NCBI GenBank assembly: GCA_022510625.1
Contig: JAFLTD010000022.1
Span: 1 to 38,107 of the forward strand
Source of the DNA: Lachnospiraceae bacterium
Lineage (GTDB): Bacteria > Bacillota > Clostridia > Lachnospirales > Lachnospiraceae
Direction: 5' to 3'
DNA length: 38,107 bases
The notes under the pieces were generated by a model that worked only from the letters and a program-made list of their open reading frames with translations, did not search any database and was not told the origin of the DNA. Numbering within the stretch: the stretch's first letter is position 1; each line of letters starts with the position of its first letter. A program made the translations under genes and the position numbers. Shown here in pieces: positions 1 to 6,665 of the stretch.

Positions 1-1430
1 TGTTTCTGTATAAGAAGTATATTTATGAAAGACAGCGCAGGACAGTGCTGATCTGGATGCTCATGTGGATTGCGGCGGCATGTATTCAAATATTCAATAA
101 AGAGCTTCTCGTTATAGGATTTGCCTGTGCTCTGGGGGTTACGGTGGTTTTCTTTCAATTCGAGAATCCGGAGCTGAATTTGGACTGGCACACGGGATTG
201 TTTAATTATGTTGCCTATACCCGTTACGGTGAGCAGTTGTACAGCGATGGCAACAAGAAGTTTTATGTAATTGCCGTTTTGTTTGAAAATACTACATGGC
301 AGGATGAGCAAAATTCTTCCGGAAGTGTGGAAGCTCAAAGGACATTTGATGTTCTTTTAGAAATTCAGGGTGCGAGCGCATTTAAAATCACGGAGAATGA
401 GGTTTTGCTGCTCTTTACCAATGGGGAGAGAGCCAAGGCTGTCTGGGACAGATGTGTTGAATGGGTAAGCAAAGAGGAGCCGCATACGTCTCAGAAAAGG
501 CCTTCTTTTTACTATGTAGAAGATCCAAGGTGTGTTTCTTCTTACAGTGAATTATTGGAACTTATACAGTATGCCAGTCTTCTGAAAAAAGACTCGATTA
601 TGGATAATGCCCAGACTGTCGGCAGCGGTACTGTTGAACAGATGCTCTCAGAACGCACGATGATCCAGCAGATATTGAGTGCGCTGGAGGAAGACAGGGT
701 CGTTGTCTACTATCAACCGATTTACTCCATTGAGGACAAGTGTTTTACCAGCGCGGAGGCGCTAGTCAGAATTGTTGATCGGGAGGGGAAAATCATACCG
801 CCCGGAGCATTCATAAATATTGCCGAGAACAACGGCATGATCATAAACATTGGCAGGAGGGTATTTGAGAAGGTGTGCCAGTTCTTTCAGACGAGCAGGC
901 TGGAAGACTATGGAATGCGTTATATAGAGGTCAATCTGTCAGTAGTGCAGTGCGCTGACGAAAAATTGGCGGATACATACATTGCGGTAATGAACAGCAT
1001 GGAAATGGATCCCGGGCGTATCAATCTGGAGATAACTGAATCTGCGTCTCTGCGTGCGAAGAGAATTTTGATCTCAAATATGGAGAGGATGATCGAATAC
1101 GGAATTCATTTTTCTCTCGACGATTTCGGAACTGGGCAATCTAACCTGAACTATATCGTGGACATGCCGGTTAAGATTGTCAAATTCGACAGGGAGATGA
1201 GTCAGGCGTACTTTGCCAATGACAAAGCCAAGTATGTCATGGATGCGGCAATACACATGATTCACGGTATGGGTATGAGAATCGTTGCAGAGGGTATCGA
1301 GACGGAAGAACAGTATAAGAAGATGGAAGAAATTCAAATAGACTATATACAAGGGTTCTATTTTTCAAAGCCGCTTCCGGAACAGGAGTTTTTAGACTTT
1401 CTGCGGCGCGAGAATTCTAAAGTTTTATAA
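1..1430 (+). CDS. EAL-domain c-di-GMP phosphodiesterase (5' partial)
   Basis: The reading frame is open to the left edge of the window, so the true start lies outside. The visible part begins with a hydrophobic stretch rich in Ile, Ala and Val (about nt 45-170), consistent with the end of a membrane anchor. A middle part of about 160 residues, possibly a degenerate GGDEF-like domain, follows without a visible GGDEF motif. The C-terminal half is a full EAL domain: the EAL triplet is at nt 756-764, followed by NLEITES, the DDFGTG loop, a following Lys, EGIET and QGFYFSKP. All main metal- and substrate-binding residues appear intact, so hydrolysis of c-di-GMP to pGpG is the expected activity, at the inner face of the membrane. 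A terminator follows closely. The EAL call is secure; what the N-terminal part senses is unknown. Confidence 0.9.
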   Translation, partial: FLYKKYIYERQRRTVLIWMLMWIAAACIQIFNKELLVIGFACALGVTVVFFQFENPELNLDWHTGLFNYVAYTRYGEQLYSDGNKKFYVIAVLFENTTWQDEQNSSGSVEAQRTFDVLLEIQGASAFKITENEVLLLFTNGERAKAVWDRCVEWVSKEEPHTSQKRPSFYYVEDPRCVSSYSELLELIQYASLLKKDSIMDNAQTVGSGTVEQMLSERTMIQQILSALEEDRVVVYYQPIYSIEDKCFTSAEALVRIVDREGKIIPPGAFINIAENNGMIINIGRRVFEKVCQFFQTSRLEDYGMRYIEVNLSVVQCADEKLADTYIAVMNSMEMDPGRINLEITESASLRAKRILISNMERMIEYGIHFSLDDFGTGQSNLNYIVDMPVKIVKFDREMSQAYFANDKAKYVMDAAIHMIHGMGMRIVAEGIETEEQYKKMEEIQIDYIQGFYFSKPLPEQEFLDFLRRENSKVL

Positions 1431-1458
1431 TTGACAGAAGAATGATGTAAGCAATGCG

Positions 1459-1496
1459 GACCGTCGGTCACTGTTACAGTGATTGGCGGTCTTTTT
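1459..1496 (+). terminator. Rho-independent terminator after the EAL gene
   Basis: The arms GACCG and CGGTC enclose a further inner stem (TCACTGT pairing with ACAGTGA). The hairpin is followed directly by five T residues at 1492-1496. It lies 29 nt after the stop codon of the EAL gene. Confidence 0.85.
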
Positions 1497-1563
1497 ATGT
1501 TGTCCATGAATAAATCCTTCTCATACAAGAGAAAATAACCATAGCATTGTGGAGGAATCAGTT

Positions 1564-2424
1564 ATGAACGGCACTTTTTACGGGTGGTACTTTAAATGCC
1601 AGTCCGATACACAGACACTGGCAATTATTCCGGCAGTACATGGGACGGGTAAAAAGCAGACCTGCTCTGTTCAGATCATTACGGAAAACGGTGCGTGGAC
1701 CGTTTCTTTTCCGGGCAGCGCATTTCACAGGATAGGGCAGAATATTTCCATCGGAAAGAATCGCTTTAACAGAAACGGCATCCGGCTCGCCATACAAGAA
1801 CCGAAATTGAGGGTACACGGTAAACTGAACTTCGGACAGCTGTCGCCTGTCAAGTATGATATCATGGGTCCGTTTGCATTGCTTCCATATTTGGAATGCC
1901 GTCACAGTGTGTGGAGTATGCGCCATACAGTGTCCGGGATCGTGTTCATCAGCGGGCAAAAATATCATTTTCGAAACGCGTGCGGATACTGGGAAGGAGA
2001 CCGGGGACAATCTTTTCCGAAAGCATATGCGTGGACACAATGCTTTTTTAAAGGCGGTTCACTGATGCTTTCCGTGGCGGATATTCCTATCGCGGGTTTT
2101 CACTTTAAAGGTGTAATCGGTATTGTGCTGTGGCATGGCAGGGAATACAGGCTTGCCACCTATCTGGGAGCCAGGATTGTCCGGCTTCAGGACGGAGTTG
2201 TCAGGGTTGTTCAGGGAGACATGGAACTGGAAGCGCGGCTGCTGGACAAGGACGCAGTTAGAAGAGATGGGCAGACCTTAAAAGCACCGGCAATGGGAAA
2301 CATGGTGCGTACCATTCATGAGAATGCAGCCTGTCGTGCTTTCTATCGTTTCAGAACAGGAAAGCGAACTCTCTTTTCATTTAAGACAAACGGTGCCTCC
2401 TTTGAATATGAATATCCGATGTAA
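1564..2424 (+). CDS. Tocopherol-cyclase-like family protein
   Basis: A 286-residue protein. The ATG at 1564 is chosen over an upstream in-frame start because GGAGG at 1551-1555 lies 8 nt before it. It opens with FYGWYFKCQ and has the internal stretch GYWEGDRGQSFPKAYAWTQC, patterns I associate with bacterial members of the tocopherol cyclase family (PF14249). There is no signal peptide or membrane segment. In plants the family closes the chromanol ring of vitamin E, but anaerobic Firmicutes do not make tocopherol, so the substrate here is unknown; a prenyl or lipid-like ligand is a guess. It is followed 42 nt later by an FAD/Rieske oxidoreductase on the same strand, and the two may be co-transcribed. 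Confidence 0.75.
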   Translation: MNGTFYGWYFKCQSDTQTLAIIPAVHGTGKKQTCSVQIITENGAWTVSFPGSAFHRIGQNISIGKNRFNRNGIRLAIQEPKLRVHGKLNFGQLSPVKYDIMGPFALLPYLECRHSVWSMRHTVSGIVFISGQKYHFRNACGYWEGDRGQSFPKAYAWTQCFFKGGSLMLSVADIPIAGFHFKGVIGIVLWHGREYRLATYLGARIVRLQDGVVRVVQGDMELEARLLDKDAVRRDGQTLKAPAMGNMVRTIHENAACRAFYRFRTGKRTLFSFKTNGASFEYEYPM

Positions 2425-2466
2425 TGACAAATAAATCAACAAAGAACAACAGATGAGAGGAAAACT

Positions 2467-3768
2467 ATGAATTCTGTTTGGACAGACAATGTAAACATGC
2501 CTCATTTTGATAAATTGGAGGGAGAGGTAAAAACGGATGTGCTGATTATCGGCGGCGGGATTACCGGACTTCTTTGCGCTTATTTTTTGCAGGAGAGAGG
2601 AGTTGATTATCTGCTTGCCGAAGGCAGAAGTATCTGCAGCGGTGTCACGGGGAACACCACCGGCAAGATTACCGCGCAGCACGGATTGATGTATGCCGAC
2701 CTGTTAAAAAAGGAGGGAACGGAAAGGACCCGGATGTATCTGGATGCCAACAGGAAGGCACTGGATAAATATTTTATGCTCTGCAGAAATATAGACTGTG
2801 ATTTTGAGGAAAAGAATAATTTCGTGTATTCCATAAACAACAAGAGTAAGCTGGAGAGGGAGGCCGATGCGCTCAGAAAAGTCGGATATGATGCGCTGCT
2901 TCAGGATCCGACGGAACTTCCGTTTTCCACCGTGGGCGCTGTGGGCTTTGCGCATCAGGCACAGTTCCATCCTCTGAAATTTTTGGCACATATTGCAGAG
3001 GGATTAAATATCTATGAGAATACTTTTGTGACAAAATTATCGGAGAATACTGCCCTGACAGAGCGGGCACGCATCACATATCAGAAATTGGTTTTTGCCA
3101 CTCATTTTCCGATCGACAATAAGCACGGACTGTATTTCCTGAAGATGTATCAGGACCGCTCTTATGTGCTCGCATTAGAGAATGCTCCTCTGGTGAAGGA
3201 TATGTACATCAATGAAGATAAAAGGGGAATGTCCTTCAGAAGCTATCAAGATCTTCTTTTGGTGGGCGGTGGCTCCCACAGAACAGGACAGGAAGGCGGT
3301 AAGTGGCAGGAGCTGCGGACATATGCGGGGAAGTATTACCCGCGGGCAAAAGAGCGGTATTACTGGGCAGCGCAGGATTGCATGACGCTCGACAACATAC
3401 CTTATATCGGTCTTTACTCCAAAAGTATGCCGCAGTGCTTCGTCGCGACGGGATATCATAAGTGGGGGATGACATCCGCCATGGCGGCGGCTATGATTCT
3501 GACAGACAAGATTGTGGGAAAAGAAAATCCGTATGAGGCGGTGTTTAATCCTTCCAGAAACATCTTAAAACCGCAGCTTTTTATAAACGGAGCGGAGACT
3601 ACGGTCAATCTGCTGATACCTACTACAAAGAGATGTCCTCATCTGGGATGTGCCCTGAAATGGAACGAGACGGAGCATTCCTGGGACTGCCCATGTCACG
3701 GCTCCCGTTTTGATGAAGACGGCGGATTGATCGACAATCCGGCGAACGGGGACTGGAAAAGGGAGTGA
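2467..3768 (+). CDS. FAD-dependent oxidoreductase with C-terminal Rieske [2Fe-2S] domain
   Basis: A 433-residue protein. The start at 2467 has AGAGG about 8 nt upstream. The N-terminal dinucleotide-binding fold is visible as VLIIGGGITGL near residues 25-35, followed by a DAO-type body with SGVTGNTTGKIT. The last 50 residues form a Rieske iron-sulfur binding site: CPHLGC, then CPCHGSRF and DNPANG. This arrangement is known in DAO-type flavoproteins that pass electrons between FAD and a Rieske cluster in the cytoplasm. The polypeptide stops soon after the DNPANG motif, so the Rieske fold is compact, but both Cys-His ligand pairs are present. The substrate cannot be told. It lies downstream of the tocopherol-cyclase-like gene. 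Confidence 0.88.
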   Translation: MNSVWTDNVNMPHFDKLEGEVKTDVLIIGGGITGLLCAYFLQERGVDYLLAEGRSICSGVTGNTTGKITAQHGLMYADLLKKEGTERTRMYLDANRKALDKYFMLCRNIDCDFEEKNNFVYSINNKSKLEREADALRKVGYDALLQDPTELPFSTVGAVGFAHQAQFHPLKFLAHIAEGLNIYENTFVTKLSENTALTERARITYQKLVFATHFPIDNKHGLYFLKMYQDRSYVLALENAPLVKDMYINEDKRGMSFRSYQDLLLVGGGSHRTGQEGGKWQELRTYAGKYYPRAKERYYWAAQDCMTLDNIPYIGLYSKSMPQCFVATGYHKWGMTSAMAAAMILTDKIVGKENPYEAVFNPSRNILKPQLFINGAETTVNLLIPTTKRCPHLGCALKWNETEHSWDCPCHGSRFDEDGGLIDNPANGDWKRE

Positions 3769-3784
3769 CGGGCGTGATTTAACT

Positions 3785-3806
3785 AAAAAAAGCGAGCAAG
3801 CTCGCT
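3785..3806 (-). terminator. Terminator of the tRNA-Ala gene
   Basis: A perfect 7-bp stem, AGCGAGC and GCTCGCT, with a 2-nt loop at 3791-3806. Read on the minus strand it is followed by a run of six T residues (complement of 3785-3790). It lies directly downstream of the tRNA on that strand. Confidence 0.85.
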
Positions 3807-3834
3807 TACGAGATGACATGCACCTCGGATTTAA

Positions 3835-3907
3835 TGGAGATAGGGGGACTCGAACCCCTGACCTATACGTTGCGAACGTACCGCTCTCCCAACTGAGCTA
3901 TATCCCC
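3835..3907 (-). tRNA. tRNA-Ala (anticodon CGC)
   Basis: The minus strand folds into a standard cloverleaf. The acceptor stem is GGGGATA paired with TATCTCC, the D arm is GCTCAGTTGGGAGAGC, the anticodon stem is GTACG/CGTAT around the loop TTCGCAA, and the T arm contains GGGGTTCGAGTCCCC. The anticodon is CGC, which reads the alanine codon GCG. The acceptor stem has a G3:U70 pair, the known identity element of alanine tRNAs, which independently supports the assignment. The 3' CCA is not encoded. A hairpin terminator follows on the same strand. Confidence 0.95.
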
Positions 3908-3931
3908 ATAAAGGCATTGATTATCTAAAGA

Positions 3932-4055
3932 TTAAAGGCAGAGCCTCGAAAATGCTTCGCATTTCCTCGGTCGCTTCGCTCGTCAAATGTACAAACATGC
4001 ATCTGCCTGAGCAAGTTCATCATATGCATGTTCGTACACTTGCCTCTGCCCTTAA
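3932..4055. repeat. 124-bp imperfect palindromic intergenic element
   Basis: The ends are an inverted repeat: TTAAAGGCAGAG at 3932-3943 and CTCTGCCCTTAA at 4044-4055, with 11 of 12 positions pairing. Nested inside is a second inverted repeat, TGTACAAACATGCAT at 3988-4002 against ATGCATGTTCGTACA at 4024-4038, with one mismatch. There is also a small hairpin, AAATGC-TTC-GCATTT, at 3950-3964. No coding capacity is seen. It could be a non-autonomous mobile repeat or a large structured RNA; it lies just upstream of the tRNA on the minus strand. The remaining gap up to 4351 holds the promoter and leader described separately. Confidence 0.55.
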
Positions 4056-4133
4056 CGAATATTATATCACAACAGGACAAGAATGCAAAGATGTCCCTTG
4101 CGGAACATAAACAACTCTAAATAAACGGGAGAC

Positions 4134-4162
4134 TTGTTATTGACATGAGAAATTGGTATACT
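4134..4162 (+). promoter_or_regulatory. Sigma-A promoter of the small-gene cluster
   Basis: TTGTTA at 4134-4139, a 17-nt spacer and TATACT at 4157-4162. A TGG just before the -10 box makes it an extended -10 promoter. It predicts a transcript starting near 4169, about 75 nt before the first mini-ORF. Confidence 0.7.
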
Positions 4163-4244
4163 ATGCGTGATTAAGCAGCCTCTCAGAAAATGATGTAAAT
4201 GGGAGTATTTGACCCGCAAATATAGAGAAAGGAAGGTAACAGGC

Positions 4245-4271
4245 ATGAGGAGATATGTAGTGGTTAAATAG
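4245..4271 (+). CDS. Mini-ORF 1 (leader peptide MRRYVVVK)
   Basis: An eight-codon ORF ending in TAG. GGAAGG at 4231-4236 lies 8 nt before its ATG, ideal spacing for translation. The G of its stop codon is the first base of the hairpin that follows. It sits between the promoter at 4134 and the CD3324-family gene. It has the same length and the same position relative to a hairpin as mini-ORF 2, which argues that it is a translated regulatory leader and not chance. The peptide itself shows no known motif. Confidence 0.5.
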   Translation: MRRYVVVK

Positions 4272-4317
4272 CGATGGCTAATGCAAACGTGAGATAATTG
4301 ATTGTTATAGCCATTGC
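4271..4317 (+). promoter_or_regulatory. Leader hairpin 1
   Basis: GCGATGGCTA (4271-4280) pairs with TAGCCATTGC (4308-4317) over ten base pairs, one of them G:U. The loop of 27 nt begins with ATGCAAAC. The stem starts on the last base of the mini-ORF 1 stop codon, so a ribosome terminating or stalling there would melt or block it. A weaker CCTAA/TTAGG pairing (4322-4342) then covers the edge of the ribosome binding site of the next gene. Confidence 0.55.
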
Positions 4318-4351
4318 GAATCCTAAATAATAAAATATTAGGAGGATAGTT

Positions 4352-4621
4352 ATGGGCTATATAAGGGCAGAGGATGTTCTGCCGGAAGACGTACTGGAAC
4401 TGGTTCAACAATATGCTGACGGGCAGTCGCTCTATATACCTAGGAGGTCGGAATGTCACAAGCCATGGGGAGCCGGAACAGAAACAAAAAAGGAACTTAT
4501 GAACCGTAACAGTCAGATGTATGATGAGTACCAATCCGGTGCGACGATCACACAATTATCGGAGAGATACTTTTTGACTGAGAAAAGCGTACAACGGATC
4601 ATTCGGAATCATAAGAAATGA
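4352..4621 (+). CDS. CD3324 family small DNA-binding-like protein
   Basis: An 89-residue protein with AGGAGG at 4340-4345 before its ATG. The sequence MGYIRAEDVLPEDVLELVQQY, then IPRR, and the C-terminal TITQLSERYFLTEKSVQRIIRNHKK match the CD3324 family of Clostridia. The last 30 residues look like a helix-turn-helix of the Mor/resolvase type, so a DNA-binding role is likely. The target is unknown. It has its own terminator 6 nt after the stop and is preceded by a mini-ORF/hairpin leader, which suggests that its synthesis is conditional. Confidence 0.8.
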   Translation: MGYIRAEDVLPEDVLELVQQYADGQSLYIPRRSECHKPWGAGTETKKELMNRNSQMYDEYQSGATITQLSERYFLTEKSVQRIIRNHKK

Positions 4622-4626
4622 TAGAG

Positions 4627-4665
4627 GGCTGATATCTTCGCAACGAACAGGATATCAGCCTTTTC
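4627..4665 (+). terminator. Terminator after the CD3324 gene
   Basis: GGCTGATATC (4627-4636) pairs perfectly over ten base pairs with GATATCAGCC (4651-4660), followed by TTTTCT. No clear promoter is visible between this hairpin and the next mini-ORF only 40 nt downstream, so it may act as a partial terminator or attenuator inside the cluster. Confidence 0.8.
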
Positions 4666-4705
4666 TACGGAAAGAGAAGAGATTGTTTATCAGGAGGATA
4701 CCTTT

Positions 4706-4732
4706 ATGCTGAAACCCTATTATTTTGCATAG
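4706..4732 (+). CDS. Mini-ORF 2 (leader peptide MLKPYYFA)
   Basis: An eight-codon ORF ending in TAG, with AGGAGG at 4692-4697 8 nt upstream of the ATG. Its length, the spacing of the ribosome binding site and the fact that its stop-codon G opens a 10-bp hairpin are identical to mini-ORF 1, although the peptide differs. It precedes the DUF1062 gene. Confidence 0.5.
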   Translation: MLKPYYFA

Positions 4733-4775
4733 CGTAGCTATTGCAAATACAACTTAATACTGTGATAGCTTACGC
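4732..4775 (+). promoter_or_regulatory. Leader hairpin 2
   Basis: GCGTAGCTAT (4732-4741) pairs with ATAGC-TTACGC (4765-4775) over ten base pairs with a single bulged T at 4770. The 23-nt loop begins TGCAAATAC, close to the loop start of leader hairpin 1 (TGCAAAC). The sequence is similar to hairpin 1 but differs in base pairs that remain paired, which points to a conserved RNA structure and not a conserved peptide. Confidence 0.55.
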
Positions 4776-4803
4776 ATTATCCCGCAAAATAAAGGAGATA
4801 AAG

Positions 4804-5106
4804 GTGAGCTATGTAAAATCCATCAGGATTCTTCATAAATGTTCAGGCTGCGGAAAGAAAAAGCATTTCATAAATACCGGAAAGTTCCGGGTAAACGCAA
4901 ATGGAAATAAAGTGGATGTATGGCTGATCTATCAGTGTGAGAAATGCAAACACTCCCTGAACCTGACCATATATGAAAGAATAAAGCCTGCTCGCATTCC
5001 GCAGGAGGAATATCAATTATTTCTGGATAATGATGAGGAACTTGCTGCTTTATACGGCAATGACAAAAGTTTCCTAAAGAGAAATAAGGTGGAATTCGGC
5101 AGGTGA
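4804..5106 (+). CDS. DUF1062 family protein, C-terminally short
   Basis: A GTG at 4804 is chosen because AAAGGAG at 4791-4797 precedes it at 6 nt; the longer frame to 4741 would run through the leader hairpin. The 100-residue product has two CxxC pairs (CSGCGKK and CEKCKHS), a likely zinc ribbon, around KFRVNANGNKVDVWLIYQC, then NLTIYERIKP and LYGNDKSFLKRNKVE. These are the features of DUF1062. Family members that I recall continue well beyond this point, so the protein is probably shortened at its C-terminus by a stop or frameshift, or belongs to a short subgroup. The function of the family is unknown. Confidence 0.75.
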   Translation: MSYVKSIRILHKCSGCGKKKHFINTGKFRVNANGNKVDVWLIYQCEKCKHSLNLTIYERIKPARIPQEEYQLFLDNDEELAALYGNDKSFLKRNKVEFGR

Positions 5107-5182
5107 TAAGTATTGAAAGACAGATAGAATATAGCATGAATATATTGGTCTGCCGGTACTTGTGAGAAAGGAGAGCTGTTTT

Positions 5183-5218
5183 ATGAAGACTAATTATTAT
5201 AAGGAGACCGTGCACTGA
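5183..5218 (+). CDS. Mini-ORF 3 (leader peptide MKTNYYKETVH)
   Basis: An eleven-codon ORF ending in TGA, with AAAGGAG at 5167-5173 9 nt upstream. The hairpin at 5221-5254 starts two bases after its stop. It precedes the RNHCP gene by 87 nt. It resembles mini-ORFs 1 and 2 in architecture though not in sequence; a Tyr-Tyr pair is shared with mini-ORF 2. Confidence 0.45.
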   Translation: MKTNYYKETVH

Positions 5219-5220
5219 CC

Positions 5221-5254
5221 GGGAGGTTGGTGTTGGGTAATGACATCTCCTCCC
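5221..5254 (+). promoter_or_regulatory. Leader hairpin 3
   Basis: GGGAGG (5221-5226) pairs with CCTCCC (5249-5254), with an inner GTGT/ACAT pairing. The GGGAGG arm is itself Shine-Dalgarno-like. It lies between mini-ORF 3 and the RNHCP gene. No T-run follows, so it is not a standard terminator. Confidence 0.45.
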
Positions 5255-5305
5255 AATAGGTTTGTTTCTGAATCAACATGAACAAGCTTTTAGGAGGGCA
5301 TAAAA

Positions 5306-5731
5306 TTGAATAGAGAGAATAAAAAAAGGCAATACGAAAAAGGTTATTATAAAACACATGCGTGCAGCGATTCTTTTACCTGTAAGGTGTGCGGGCGACC
5401 GGTTGTTCCGGAGGGCGCGGGCAGCGACCACAGGAATCACTGCCCGAATTGTCTGTACAGTCTCCATGTAGATATCGAGCCCGGCGACCGCGCCTCTGAT
5501 TGCGGAGGACATATGGAGCCGGCAGCTGTGTGGATCAGGAAGAACGGTGAGTGGGCAATTGTACACAGATGTCGTGCATGCGGTTGCTTTAGCTCGAATC
5601 GTATTGCCGCGGACGACAATCCCATGAAACTCATGTCGATTGCGATGAAGCCGCTTGCCTCACCGCCTTTTCCTTTGGAGAGGATAGAAGAAATGACAAG
5701 ACTTATGGGCGGTGACGGTAGTGTGAAGTAA
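5306..5731 (+). CDS. RNHCP domain zinc-ribbon protein
   Basis: A 141-residue protein that starts with TTG; AGGAGG at 5292-5297 lies 8 nt before it and no ATG is available nearby. Residues near 30-55 read FTCKVCGRPV followed by DHRNHCPNCLYSLHVD, the signature that names the RNHCP family, with Cys pairs typical of a zinc ribbon. A second Cys set (CRACGCFSSNR) follows, so two metal sites are likely. The biochemical role is unknown; by fold an RNA- or ribosome-related function is possible but is inference. It is the last gene of the leader-controlled cluster and is followed by a strong terminator. Confidence 0.85.
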   Translation: MNRENKKRQYEKGYYKTHACSDSFTCKVCGRPVVPEGAGSDHRNHCPNCLYSLHVDIEPGDRASDCGGHMEPAAVWIRKNGEWAIVHRCRACGCFSSNRIAADDNPMKLMSIAMKPLASPPFPLERIEEMTRLMGGDGSVK

Positions 5732-5737
5732 GAAAGG

Positions 5738-5776
5738 TCCGAGTCTGTCTGATGCGATGGACTCGGATTTGTTTTT
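5738..5776 (+). terminator. Terminator of the RNHCP gene
   Basis: TCCGAGTC (5738-5745) pairs perfectly with GACTCGGA (5760-5767), followed by TTTGTTTTT. Confidence 0.9.
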
Positions 5777-5825
5777 ACTGTATACTGTTGATTGAACGGC
5801 AGATTAAATTGCGGAGAGAAGAACA

Positions 5826-6335
5826 ATGAACATGTGCCTTTACGAAAGCCCCATCGGGGTATTAAAAATCAGTGAGAGTGACGGCAAAATTACGAACTTG
5901 TGTCTGCACAGTAAAGTGTCTGACATCGCTGCAAATACGGTAGTACAGCAGGCACAAGAAGATCGAAACTGCAGCGGACAACCCTGCGAACTGCTTAAAG
6001 AAGCCTGCCGTCAGCTTGACGAGTATTTTCAGGGGAAGAGAACGGAATTTGATCTGCCGCTTGCCTATGCGGGAACACCTTTTCAGAAGAGCGTGTGGAG
6101 AGAACTGCAAAGGATTCCCTACGGAGAGACGAGGAGCTATGAGGATATCGCCGTAGGGGTCGGCAATCCGAAAGCCGTCCGCGCAGTGGGGCAGGCTAAC
6201 AACAAAAATCCGATCCTGCTCTTAATTCCCTGTCATCGGGTGATTCATAAGAGCGGAGACATCAGCGGGTTTGCCTGCGGTATCAAGACGAAGAAATATC
6301 TGCTCGCCTTAGAGAAGGGGATCGGCTGTCTCTGA
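5826..6335 (+). CDS. ogt: Methylated-DNA--protein-cysteine S-methyltransferase
   Basis: A 169-residue suicide repair protein that transfers the methyl group from O6-methylguanine to its own cysteine. The acceptor is Cys136 in IPCHRVI, and the DNA-binding helix-turn-helix precedes it (IPYGETRSYEDIAVGVGNPKAVRAVGQA is spread over residues 98-126). The length is normal for the single-domain Ogt class. The start ATG has GGAGAG upstream. Its last 27 nt overlap the 3' end of the convergent yolD gene, so antisense interference between ogt and the SOS-controlled pair is possible. Confidence 0.95.
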   Translation: MNMCLYESPIGVLKISESDGKITNLCLHSKVSDIAANTVVQQAQEDRNCSGQPCELLKEACRQLDEYFQGKRTEFDLPLAYAGTPFQKSVWRELQRIPYGETRSYEDIAVGVGNPKAVRAVGQANNKNPILLLIPCHRVIHKSGDISGFACGIKTKKYLLALEKGIGCL

Positions 6336-6665
6336 GGGAAAGGTGATCTTAAGTATATCATCAAAGGGAATCTTGGTATTGACGATCTGCAATAACCGGC
6401 CGGTCTCGTCTATGCGGGCGACCATGCCGGTTATTTTAATGTATTCGTCTCGGTGGAAATAGACCACGGAGGTGATGATGCCCTTAGTGAGCATGTGCAT
6501 CTTGCGGTCAAGTTCCTCCGCCATCTCCTCGGACAGTTCCACTTTGGGGACGGTAATTTTCTCTTTGGCGGCCAGTGCGTCCGGAAGACCCTTCAATGCC
6601 GCAAAGGGCATGAACTGCTTGGCTCTGTCTTCTATTGGCATTTTATGTTTGGGTCTACTCGCCAC
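6309..6665 (-). CDS. YolD-like family protein
   Basis: A 118-residue protein starting with GTG at 6665, with AGGAGG upstream on the minus strand. The opening RPKHKMPIEDRAKQFMPFAALKGL and the later Val-Val-Tyr-Phe strand region are typical of YolD-like proteins. In Bacillus and relatives these are encoded with Y-family polymerases and are thought to be a functional counterpart of UmuD. Here the gene overlaps the end of the polymerase gene by 11 nt, so translation is probably coupled. Its 3' end overlaps ogt tail to tail. Confidence 0.85.
   Translation of the reverse strand: MASRPKHKMPIEDRAKQFMPFAALKGLPDALAAKEKITVPKVELSEEMAEELDRKMHMLTKGIITSVVYFHRDEYIKITGMVARIDETGRLLQIVNTKIPFDDILKITFPSETADPLL

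Noticed and set aside
4245-4400. Programmed translational bypassing like T4 gene 60, because TAG lies in a hairpin after a short ORF
   Set aside because: The downstream CD3324 and DUF1062 genes have their own good ribosome binding sites and starts, and no matching landing codon could be identified. A leader-peptide model needs fewer assumptions.
4067-4555. A 162-codon minus-strand frame over the CD3324 gene
   Set aside because: It runs across a promoter, a mini-ORF leader and a well-supported plus-strand gene, and its sequence is low in charged residues and unlike any family.
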